This document shows positions 16,795 through 24,197 of a stretch of 62,772 bases of DNA, piece by piece. Positions within the stretch are counted from its first letter, which is position 1; each line of letters starts with the position of its first letter. Under the pieces are notes generated by a model. The model saw only the letters and a list, made by a program, of their open reading frames with translations, was not told the origin of the DNA and ran no database searches. Source of the DNA: Flavobacteriales bacterium (lineage in GTDB: Bacteria > Bacteroidota > Bacteroidia > Flavobacteriales > CAJXXR01). Location: the NCBI GenBank assembly GCA_025210805.1, contig JAOAQX010000012.1, forward strand, positions 1-62,772. The letters are read 5' to 3'. Both the position numbers and the translations under genes were made by a program.

Positions 16795-18498
16795 ATGAGA
16801 GTATTTTCAGATCAAGAAAGAGAAAGGAGAGAGAAGCTCCAAAAGATTTTGGATATGGGTATAGAGCCTTATCCTGCGGCAGAATATCCTGTCAATACTT
16901 TTTCTGTGGATATCCTTGAGAATTTTTCGGAAGAAAAAAACAATTTTCAAGAGGTATGCCTTGCAGGGCGTTTAATGTCTGATAGGCTTCAAGGAAAAGC
17001 AGGTTTTGTGGATCTTCAAGACTCCAAAGGGATTATTCAACTGTATTTCAATAGAGATACGATCTGTCCAGATGAAAATAAAGATTACTATACAAAATTT
17101 GTTACAAAACTTTTAGATAGAGGTGATTTTATAGGTGTAAAAGGGCACACTTTCGTTACAGGAAAAGGCGCTACTACCATTTGGGTTTCCGAGATTACTC
17201 TACTAAGTAAAACATTACGTCCACTACCGGTAGTAAAGACCGATAAAGACGGAAAAGTACATGATGCTTTTACAGATCCCGAATTGAGATACCGTCGTCG
17301 TTATGTAGATTTAGTGGTAAATCCACATTTTAAAGAAGTTTTTGTAAAGCGTACGAAACTTTTCCAAGCGATGAGAAATTTCTTCAACGATGCTGGATAT
17401 CTAGAGGTAGAAACCCCTATTTTGCAACCCATTCCAGGTGGAGCAGCTGCCCGTCCTTTTGTTACGCATCATAATTCTTTGGATATCCCATTGTATATGA
17501 GAATAGCCAATGAGTTGTATCTTAAGAGATTGATTGTAGGTGGTTTTGATGGAGTTTATGAGTTTTCAAAGAATTTCCGAAACGAAGGAATGGATAGAAC
17601 ACATAATCCAGAGTTTACCGCTATGGAAATCTATGTAGCCTACAAAGACTACAACTGGATGATGGAGTTTACAGAAAAACTTTTAGAGCATTGTGCTGTT
17701 GCCGTAAATGGAACAACAAAAGCTACCTTTGGTGACTATGAAATCGATTTTAAAGCACCGTATAAAAGAGTCACAATGCGTCAAGCAATTATAGACTTTA
17801 CTGGTTTTGATATCCATGGAAAATCGGAAGATGAACTAAGAGCTGCGGCAAAAGAAATGGGGCTTGAGGTGAATGAAACAATGGGTAAAGGAAAGCTTAT
17901 TGATGAGATCTTTGGTGAAAAATGTGAAGGGAATTATATCCAACCAACCTTTATTACAGATTATCCAAAATCGATGTCTCCATTGACAAAAAAACATCGT
18001 GAGAACCCAGAATTAACAGAGCGTTTTGAGTTGATGGTTTGTGGAAAAGAAATAGCCAATGCCTATTCTGAACTTAATGACCCAATTGATCAATTAGAGC
18101 GTTTTGAAGATCAGTTAAAACTTTCTGAAAAGGGAGATGATGAAGCCATGTTTATTGATCAAGACTTTGTGAGAGCTTTGGAGTACGGAATGCCTCCTAC
18201 ATCAGGATTAGGAATTGGTATGGATCGTTTGATTATGTTTTTGACAAATAATCCTTCTATTCAAGAAGTACTTTTCTTTCCGCAAATGAAACCAGAGCGA
18301 GTACAAATTCCACTCTCTGATGAAGAAAAAGTGATCGTAGAGATCTTAAAGAAAGAACAAAAAATGTCTCTTCCAGAATTAAAGACTCAAAGTGGACTTT
18401 CAAATAAAAAATGGGATAAGTCTATCAAATCCTTAAATAAAAATAATATCACTAAAGTAGAAAAAACAGAGGAAGGACTCATTGTAGAAATGCTTTAG
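16795..18498 (+). CDS. lysS: Lysyl-tRNA synthetase, class II
   Basis: This enzyme charges tRNA-Lys with lysine in the cytoplasm. Features in order are the N-terminal OB-fold anticodon-binding domain (~50-150, e.g. VCLAGRLMSDRLQGKAGFVD), then the class II core with motif 2 (FRNEGMDRTHNPEFTAME) and motif 3 (GLGIGMDRLIMFL). After the core there is a ~65-residue C-terminal extension starting near VQIPLSDEEK that looks like a small winged-helix domain, common in Bacteroidota LysS. ATG 16795 is chosen over the in-frame GTG at 16792. The gene is flanked by terminators on both sides and stands alone. Confidence 0.97.
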   Translation: MRVFSDQERERREKLQKILDMGIEPYPAAEYPVNTFSVDILENFSEEKNNFQEVCLAGRLMSDRLQGKAGFVDLQDSKGIIQLYFNRDTICPDENKDYYTKFVTKLLDRGDFIGVKGHTFVTGKGATTIWVSEITLLSKTLRPLPVVKTDKDGKVHDAFTDPELRYRRRYVDLVVNPHFKEVFVKRTKLFQAMRNFFNDAGYLEVETPILQPIPGGAAARPFVTHHNSLDIPLYMRIANELYLKRLIVGGFDGVYEFSKNFRNEGMDRTHNPEFTAMEIYVAYKDYNWMMEFTEKLLEHCAVAVNGTTKATFGDYEIDFKAPYKRVTMRQAIIDFTGFDIHGKSEDELRAAAKEMGLEVNETMGKGKLIDEIFGEKCEGNYIQPTFITDYPKSMSPLTKKHRENPELTERFELMVCGKEIANAYSELNDPIDQLERFEDQLKLSEKGDDEAMFIDQDFVRALEYGMPPTSGLGIGMDRLIMFLTNNPSIQEVLFFPQMKPERVQIPLSDEEKVIVEILKKEQKMSLPELKTQSGLSNKKWDKSIKSLNKNNITKVEKTEEGLIVEML

Positions 18499-18524
18499 TA
18501 ATTATTCATTTAGAAAACCCAAAA

Positions 18525-18559
18525 AAAACCTCCAAGAATTTTTCCTTGGAGGTTTTTTT
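18525..18559 (+). terminator. Strong terminator after lysS
   Basis: CCTCCAAG (18529-18536) pairs with CTTGGAGG (18545-18552). The stem is extended by A-T pairs and followed by seven T. Confidence 0.85.
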
Positions 18560-18566
18560 GTTTAGA

Positions 18567-18740
18567 AGTAATACCGTAAATGGTATTATACGGCTTACGT
18601 TCTTAATTTTCCCAAATGCAAAAGCCCTCCCGAAATGTCGGGACAAGCTATTTGAAGGGAGAAAGGGGGATGTTCCACTACGATAGCACTCCAAAAGAAA
18701 CTAAAACTTATGGATAAATTAACACCATTTATGGTATCAT
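18567..18740. repeat. Inverted-repeat intergenic element, copy B
   Basis: The left end carries TAATACCGTAAATGGTATTA (18569-18588), itself a small palindrome. The right end carries CACCATTTATGGTATCATAT (18723-18742), whose reverse complement matches the left end at most positions. The core reads GCCCTCCCGAAATGTCGGGA then CAAGCTATTTGAAGGGAG, which is copy A's core with its inner part inverted. The 3' part shares GATGTTCCAC and AAAGAAACTA with copy A. It lies between lysS and paaJ, in the untranslated region before the thiolase ATG. Confidence 0.65.
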
Positions 18741-18818
18741 ATGATATTTCTTAACGACTCAATTCCTAAAAAAAATCTCGTAAATTGCTCTGCAATAAAA
18801 AATCTAAGAAACAAAGAC

Positions 18819-20027
18819 ATGAAAACCACTTATATCATAGATGCCATAAGAACACCAATTGGAAATTTTGGAGGAACACTTTCAAAGGTGAGAGTCGATG
18901 ATTTGGGAGCTTTGGTAATCAAAGAGCTTATCAAAAGAAACCCAAGTATCGATACCGAAAAAATAGGAGATGTAATTATGGGTTGTGCGAACCAAGCAGG
19001 AGAAGATAACCGCAATGTAGCACGTATGTCCGCTCTTATGGCTGGCTTACCAATTTCTGTTCCTGGTGAGACCATTAATAGACTTTGCTCTTCGGGAATG
19101 GCTTCTGTTATCAATGGTCATAGAATGATTGCCATGGATGATGCCGAAATGGTGATTGCCGGTGGAATGGAGAATATGACTCGTGGTCCTTGGGTGATTT
19201 CTAAGGTTTCAAAACCTTTTGGGCGTGATGCTCAAATGCATGATTCTAGTTTTGGATGGCGTTTTACCAATCCTAAATTACACAATATGTATGGTTCTGA
19301 CGGAATGGGGGTAACTGCTGAAAACTTGGCAGAAATGTATAATTTATCTCGTGAAGATCAAGATCTTTTTGCATACAAAACTCAGATGAAAGCTACGAAA
19401 GCTAGAGAAAATGGGCGATTGGCAGAAGAAATTGTACCTGTAGAAATTCCACAAAGAAAAAAAGATCCAATTATTTTTGATCAAGATGAGTTTATTAGAC
19501 CAACAACCACAACAGAAATATTGGCAAAACTAAGACCTGCATTCAAAAAAGAGGGAGGAACGGTTACTGCCGGAAATGCCTCTGGTTTAAATGACGGTGC
19601 AGCAGCCATGCTGTTAGCTTCAGAAGAAGCTGTAGAAAAATATGGACTAAAACCAAAAGCTAAAATCATCGCCTCGGCAGTAGTGGGAGTTGAACCAAGA
19701 ATTATGGGAATAGGTCCTGTAAAAGCCTCTCTTAAAGCTTTAGAAAAAGCAGGATTAAGTCTAGAAGATATGGATATCATTGAGCTTAATGAAGCCTTTG
19801 CTGCACAGTCTTTAGCATGTATTAGAGAATTTGGATTAGCAGATGATGATCCCAGAATTAACCCAAATGGTGGAGCAATTGCTTTAGGGCATCCATTAGG
19901 TGTTTCAGGAACAAGAATTCTTCAAACTGCTGCGATAGAATTAGAAAAACAAAACAAAAAATATGCACTTTGTACGATGTGTATAGGAGTAGGACAAGGA
20001 TATGCAACCATTATAGAGAGAGTATAA
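18819..20027 (+). CDS. paaJ: Acetyl-CoA C-acyltransferase (thiolase, PaaJ/PcaF type)
   Basis: This thiolase cleaves a 3-oxoacyl-CoA with CoA. It shows the nucleophilic Cys90 in INRLCSSGMAS, the catalytic His in GGAIALGHPLGVSG and the second Cys in TMCIGVGQG. The length is 402 aa from ATG 18819. An upstream in-frame ATG at 18741 lies against the end of repeat element B and gives a non-homologous leader, so I reject it. The paaY gene overlaps it at TAATG, and paaZ is 1.7 kb away on the other strand. A role as 3-oxoadipyl-CoA/3-oxo-5,6-dehydrosuberyl-CoA thiolase in phenylacetate breakdown is therefore likely, but a general fatty-acid thiolase cannot be excluded. Confidence 0.85.
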   Translation: MKTTYIIDAIRTPIGNFGGTLSKVRVDDLGALVIKELIKRNPSIDTEKIGDVIMGCANQAGEDNRNVARMSALMAGLPISVPGETINRLCSSGMASVINGHRMIAMDDAEMVIAGGMENMTRGPWVISKVSKPFGRDAQMHDSSFGWRFTNPKLHNMYGSDGMGVTAENLAEMYNLSREDQDLFAYKTQMKATKARENGRLAEEIVPVEIPQRKKDPIIFDQDEFIRPTTTTEILAKLRPAFKKEGGTVTAGNASGLNDGAAAMLLASEEAVEKYGLKPKAKIIASAVVGVEPRIMGIGPVKASLKALEKAGLSLEDMDIIELNEAFAAQSLACIREFGLADDDPRINPNGGAIALGHPLGVSGTRILQTAAIELEKQNKKYALCTMCIGVGQGYATIIERV

Positions 20028-20611
20028 TGATTTACGAATTTAACGGATACAAACCCATCATTCACGAAAGTGCCTTTATTCACCCTCAAGCCAATGTTAC
20101 AGGAAATGTGATTATTGGAAAAGATGTTTATATCGGTCCTGGAGCGGTCATTCGTGGAGATTGGGGAAGAATAATTATCGAGGACGGCTGTAATGTACAA
20201 GAAAATTGTACGATTCACCTTTTTCCTGGAGAAACTACTTACCTTAGAAAAGGAGCCCATATAGGACATGGAGCGATTATTCACGGTGGAGATATTGGAG
20301 AAAATTGTCTTGTGGGAATGAATGCCGTAGTGATGGATCAAGTAAAAGTAGGAATGGGTTGTATTATAGGTGCACTCTGTTTTGTTCCTGCTAAAAAAGA
20401 GATTCCTGAAAGAAAAATAGTGGTAGGAAACCCAGCCAAAATTGTTAAAGATGTTTCTGATGAAATGTTGGCTTGGAAAACAGAAGGAACGAAACTCTAT
20501 CAAAAACTCCCACAGGATTGCAGAGACAGCCTAAAAGAATGTGAGCCCCTAAGAGAATTGCCCGAAGATTATAAAATGCAAGAGGCAGATTATAAAATTT
20601 GGAAAAAATAG
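20027..20611 (+). CDS. paaY: PaaY-like gamma-carbonic-anhydrase-fold hydrolase
   Basis: This is a left-handed beta-helix protein of hexapeptide repeats (VTGNVIIGKDVYIGPGAVIRGD). It has the three zinc-ligand-type histidines in CTIHLFPG and GAHIGHGAIIHGG. PaaY is described as a thioesterase that rescues dead-end CoA thioesters in phenylacetate catabolism. The start ATG overlaps the last base of the paaJ stop (TAATG), so the two genes are translationally coupled and form an operon. The length is 194 aa, normal for PaaY. The C-terminal tail (~165-194) is charged. A general gamma-carbonic anhydrase is the alternative, but the neighbours favour PaaY. Confidence 0.85.
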   Translation: MIYEFNGYKPIIHESAFIHPQANVTGNVIIGKDVYIGPGAVIRGDWGRIIIEDGCNVQENCTIHLFPGETTYLRKGAHIGHGAIIHGGDIGENCLVGMNAVVMDQVKVGMGCIIGALCFVPAKKEIPERKIVVGNPAKIVKDVSDEMLAWKTEGTKLYQKLPQDCRDSLKECEPLRELPEDYKMQEADYKIWKK

Positions 20612-20645
20612 TTGTTGACTCCTTTTTAATTCTCTTTAACGTATT

Positions 20646-20680
20646 TAGCCAATCATAAATAAAGATGATTGGCTATTTTT
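20646..20680 (+). terminator. Terminator of the paaJ-paaY operon
   Basis: TAGCCAATCAT (20646-20656) pairs perfectly over 11 bp with ATGATTGGCTA (20665-20675) and is followed by TTTTT. Confidence 0.85.
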
Positions 20681-20707
20681 ATACCCATAAATCAAAATAT
20701 CTTACTC

Positions 20708-21103
20708 ATGAAGTATTTCTTATTCCCAATAATTACACTATTTTTTATACTGAGCTCTTGTTCTAAACCAGACTTACAAGAAGAAATAGTAGGAAAATGG
20801 AATTTAATTTCTGTAGAGTCAAACTCTGTGGCTGTAGAAGCTGATGCTTGTATTTCACAAACAAATTGGACATTTTCTGATAACGGAAATCTAGATATAG
20901 CTCTTTTCATACCTCTAAGTCCAGAAAATTGTGTGGAACAAAAACAAAATACTTCTTGGATACTAGATGCCGAAGATAAAAAGCTTTCCACTACCATTAA
21001 TCAAGAAGCAACGGATTTCTATATTTTTATAGAAAATGATGTTCTTACTATAAATGGTGAACTTTTTGGGAATATTGGTGAGTTTAAGTTTAAAAGGAAT
21101 TAG
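20708..21103 (+). CDS. Small lipocalin-like lipoprotein, copy 1
   Basis: The signal MKYFLFPIITLFFILSSC ends in a lipobox (LSSC), so the mature protein is a ~113-residue lipoprotein. The mature part begins EEIVGKWNLISVES, then NWTFSDNGNLD, and ends with a FKFKRN strand. This resembles the lipocalin-like domains (DUF4923/lipocalin_4-like) frequent in Flavobacteriia. I start at ATG 20708 because the upstream in-frame ATG at 20669 falls near the paaY terminator and hides the lipobox. The next gene is a paralogue. The ligand is unknown. Confidence 0.7.
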   Translation: MKYFLFPIITLFFILSSCSKPDLQEEIVGKWNLISVESNSVAVEADACISQTNWTFSDNGNLDIALFIPLSPENCVEQKQNTSWILDAEDKKLSTTINQEATDFYIFIENDVLTINGELFGNIGEFKFKRN

Positions 21104-21185
21104 AATTCTTAAATGCTCTTATTCAGAAAGTAATGATTATCTTAGCTCAAATTAATTTTCATTTTTTTAAAAAAACACACATATT

Positions 21186-21587
21186 ATGAAAAAACTATTA
21201 TTTTCCACATTCGTTATTATTCTAACACTCGTGTCATGTTCTAAAGATATCAGTGATGATATTGTAGATACTTGGTTTTTAAAATCAATTGCAGTGGATG
21301 AGTTGACTATTAATGCCAATGAATGTATGAAAAAAACGAATTTCACATTTAATGACAATGGAGCTTTTCAATCAGTTTTCTATGATGATGACTTTGGGGA
21401 CGATGAATGCGAAAGCGATTCAGAATCTGGAAACTGGTCAGTAGATGATGATTCTGAAAAATTGACACTAACTATTAATGGTGAAGCGATAGTGTACGCA
21501 ATCAGTATTGAAGATGATGAGCTAACGATGACTCTTTCTGGATCACAAGTAGATGCTGCACAGAAAATTGTTCTTGAAAGAAAATAA
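21186..21587 (+). CDS. Small lipocalin-like lipoprotein, copy 2
   Basis: The signal MKKLLFSTFVIILTLVSC carries lipobox LVSC. The mature part follows the same plan as its neighbour: DDIVDTWFLKSIAVDE, a TNFTFNDNGAF strand with a Cys just before it (NECMKKTNF), and a terminal KIVLERK. It is strongly acidic (DDDFGDDECESDSESG), unlike copy 1. It looks like an old tandem duplicate. It is closed by a strong terminator shared with the convergent paaZ. Confidence 0.7.
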   Translation: MKKLLFSTFVIILTLVSCSKDISDDIVDTWFLKSIAVDELTINANECMKKTNFTFNDNGAFQSVFYDDDFGDDECESDSESGNWSVDDDSEKLTLTINGEAIVYAISIEDDELTMTLSGSQVDAAQKIVLERK

Positions 21588-21655
21588 AACCAATAGCCAG
21601 AAATCTGTATAGCGGTAATAGCTAGTTCTTTTACTGCAATGATATCGTTAAGAAT

Positions 21656-21696
21656 AAAAAACCCCATCAAAAAGTAATTTTTGATGGGGTTTTTTC
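21656..21696. terminator. Bidirectional terminator between the lipoproteins and paaZ
   Basis: ACCCCATCAAAAA (21661-21673) pairs perfectly with TTTTTGATGGGGT (21678-21690) around loop GTAA, with A- and T-runs outside. Confidence 0.9.
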
Positions 21697-21714
21697 ATTT
21701 TATTTAAAAAAAAT

Positions 21715-23760
21715 CTACTCTTGATTTCTTTTCTTAACCATCGTTAGAATTGTCGCTACAGCAACAGTTTCTCCCGTTTCGTCATAAACATCTACATAGA
21801 ATTTTACAATTCCTTTGGCGATATCATCTTCAGAGCGTTTTTCTTGTTCTACTTTTTCTTTAACAGTAAATTTTACTCCAATTGTCATTCCTGGATATAC
21901 AGGCTTCGTGAATCTTGCTTCTTCTAAACCGTAGTTTAATAAAACAGGACCTTTCTTGGGATCAACAAATAAACCAGCTGCTTTTGAGAGTACAAAATAC
22001 CCATGAGCTACTCTTTGTTCAAAAATGGTTCCTTCAAGAGACGTAGCATCCATGTGTGCATAGAAATTGTCTCCGCTTACATTGGCAAAATTGGTAATAT
22101 CGGTTTCTGTTACAGAATGCTTGTGTGTAAATACCGTTTCACCCACTACTAAGTCTTCAAAATGCTTTCTAAAAGGATGAATTTCTGTTTCTTTATATTC
22201 AGAACCAGGTTGGAATACACCGGTGATTTCTGTAAGCATCGTAGGTGAGCCTTGAATGGCAGTTCTTTGCATATAATGCATTACACCTCTTTTTCCACCC
22301 ATTTCTTCTCCACCACCTGCTCTACCAGGTCCTCCGTGTGTAAGAAGAGGCATTGGTGAACCATGCCCCGTACTTTCCTTGGCACAATCGGCATTGAGGA
22401 TTAAAATTCTCCCGTGGAAAGCAGCAGCTCCCATGACAAAATCACTCGCAATTTTATCATCATTGGTTACGATTGAACATACTAATGATCCTTTTCCGAG
22501 TTGAGATAATTCAATGGCTTCGTCGAGGTTTTTATAAGGAATTATTGTCGATACTGGTCCAAAGGCTTCTACATTGTGAACATCAGTATTTTGGAAAGGA
22601 TTTTCGTTTATAAATAATAAAGGTGAAACAAAAGATCCTTTTTGGTAACTTGCTCCCTGTACTTCTATTTCATCAAAAGAACCGTAAACTAAAGTTTGGC
22701 TTTGAGCCAATATTTGAGCTTTCTCAAGTACTTCTTTTCTTTGATCTTGTCCTGCTAAAGCTCCCATTCGTACGCCCTCCACAGATGGATCTCCAATGAT
22801 CGTTTTTGCTAGGCGAGTAGAAAGTGCTTTTTGAACATCGTCCACTAAATTTGCAGGAACAATAATTCTACGTATTGCGGTACATTTCTGACCACATTTA
22901 ACGGTCATTTCTCTGGCAACTTCTTTAATGAAAATATCAAATTCTGCGGTTCCAGGTACGGCATCTTCTCCCAAAATACACGCATTCAAAGAATCGGCTT
23001 CCATATTAAAAGGAACAGATTCTTCAGAGATTTTTGGGTGAGATTTCAGCATCTTACCTGTTTCGGCAGAACCTGTAAATGTTACAATGTCTTGTAGTGT
23101 TACATGGTCCAAAATTCCACGTGCCGAACCACAAATCAATTGTAAAGTACCTTCGGGTAATATTTTAGAATCAATGATTTCTCTAACCATCATTTCTGTA
23201 AGGTAACTACTCACTGTAGCTGGCTTTACAATAGCCGGCACACCTGCCAAAAGGTTTACGGCAATTTTTTCTAGCATTCCCCAGATCGGAAAATTGAAAG
23301 CATTTATATGAATGGCAACACCTTGTTTTGGAGTGCAAATATGATGACCGATAAAGCTTCCTCCACGAGATAGCGGCGCATGTTCCCCATCTACATAAAA
23401 GGGCTGATTAGGGAATTGTTTTCTCAAGCTTGCATAAGCAAAAAGATTCCCAATTCCTCCTTCAATATCAATCCATGAGTCAATGGTTGTCGCTCCCGTT
23501 TTTGCCGACATTTCATAGAAAGCGTCTTTACGAGCCACAAGGTGTAGTGCGAGTTTTTTTAGCATTAACCCTCTTTCTTGGAAAGTCATTTTTCTTAATA
23601 CCGTTCCTCCAACTTCACGAGCATATTTCATCATTTCGGCAAAGTCTAGTCCTGTACTATCGGCTACTGCAACAACTTCTCCGTTAATCGCATTATAAAG
23701 TTCTTGTCCTGAACCTGTTCCTTCTACCCATTGACCTTGGGCGTAGTTTTTTAATTTCAT
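21715..23760 (-). CDS. paaZ: PaaZ: oxepin-CoA hydrolase / aldehyde dehydrogenase fusion
   Basis: This bifunctional enzyme opens the oxepin-CoA ring and oxidises the resulting semialdehyde in aerobic phenylacetate degradation. The N-terminal ~520 residues are an NAD(P)-dependent aldehyde dehydrogenase (TFTGSAETGK, general base Glu in FNMEADSLN, catalytic Cys in VKCGQKCTAIRRI). The C-terminal ~150 residues are a MaoC-like hotdog hydratase (FANVSGDNFYAHMDATS, RVAHGYFVLSKAAGLFV). The length of 681 aa matches the family. It is transcribed toward the paaJ-paaY operon and closed by a shared terminator. The paaABCDE ring epoxidase genes are not in the window. Confidence 0.93.
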   Translation of the reverse strand: MKLKNYAQGQWVEGTGSGQELYNAINGEVVAVADSTGLDFAEMMKYAREVGGTVLRKMTFQERGLMLKKLALHLVARKDAFYEMSAKTGATTIDSWIDIEGGIGNLFAYASLRKQFPNQPFYVDGEHAPLSRGGSFIGHHICTPKQGVAIHINAFNFPIWGMLEKIAVNLLAGVPAIVKPATVSSYLTEMMVREIIDSKILPEGTLQLICGSARGILDHVTLQDIVTFTGSAETGKMLKSHPKISEESVPFNMEADSLNACILGEDAVPGTAEFDIFIKEVAREMTVKCGQKCTAIRRIIVPANLVDDVQKALSTRLAKTIIGDPSVEGVRMGALAGQDQRKEVLEKAQILAQSQTLVYGSFDEIEVQGASYQKGSFVSPLLFINENPFQNTDVHNVEAFGPVSTIIPYKNLDEAIELSQLGKGSLVCSIVTNDDKIASDFVMGAAAFHGRILILNADCAKESTGHGSPMPLLTHGGPGRAGGGEEMGGKRGVMHYMQRTAIQGSPTMLTEITGVFQPGSEYKETEIHPFRKHFEDLVVGETVFTHKHSVTETDITNFANVSGDNFYAHMDATSLEGTIFEQRVAHGYFVLSKAAGLFVDPKKGPVLLNYGLEEARFTKPVYPGMTIGVKFTVKEKVEQEKRSEDDIAKGIVKFYVDVYDETGETVAVATILTMVKKRNQE

Positions 23761-24197
23761 CTTTCTTTAGATTTTAATTGACGGAAAAAGCTTTCATCAA
23801 ATTTGGCTATGAAATTAAGAAAAAATAATGGAGGATGCATGCTATTTTTTTCTTGTGTTTTGCTTCTAATTGGTTTAAAAGTGCTTTAATTTTAAATCTA
23901 ATAGAGAAAACTTTTTTTATTTAAAGAGCTTTTTCTTCTTGAGTTGATAAATATGTTAATCACTTATTTCATTAAGAAAAGAATGTTACACTAATAGAAT
24001 GAAATGCAGTACAAAAAAAGCATATTTTACAGAAAAATGGCTTTATTTACCATTTTTTTTATAAAAAGTAAATTATGTACACACATAATAAATATTGTAC
24101 CTATTTTTGCCGCAAATAATTCAACTATTGAGTTTGTGACAGATGAAACATCAATTGTCATAATATCAAATTGTTGAAAAGAAATAATTCTAATCGC
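23761..24197. other. Intergenic region between paaZ and the RCC1-like AQVGIGT gene
   Basis: This 437-base gap between divergent genes contains the composite promoter at 24023-24109. Nothing else that I recognise lies in 23761-24022 except AT-rich sequence that should include the paaZ promoter. Confidence 0.45.
24023..24109 (+). promoter_or_regulatory. Composite promoter of the RCC1-like AQVGIGT gene
   Basis: Repeats TATTTTACA (24023-24031) and TATTTACCA (24044-24052) start 21 bp apart. The -7 box TATTTTTG (24102-24109) follows after 49 bp. The repeats are weaker at positions 1-3 than the others but keep the TT and CA core. This site is 7 kb from the main cluster. Confidence 0.45.

Noticed and set aside
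18741-18818. Upstream ATG for the thiolase gene
   Set aside because: It would add 26 residues encoded next to repeat element B. The family start MKTTYIIDAIRTP begins at 18819.
19922-20503. 193-codon minus-strand frame over paaY
   Set aside because: It is antisense to a clear PaaY beta-helix and has a His/Tyr/Ser-rich sequence without family features.
24075-24100. Repeated GTAC words as operator repeats of the RCC1-like gene
   Set aside because: ATGTAC and TTGTAC are 20 bp apart, not 21, and abut the -7 box. The pair at 24023/24044 fits the common layout better.
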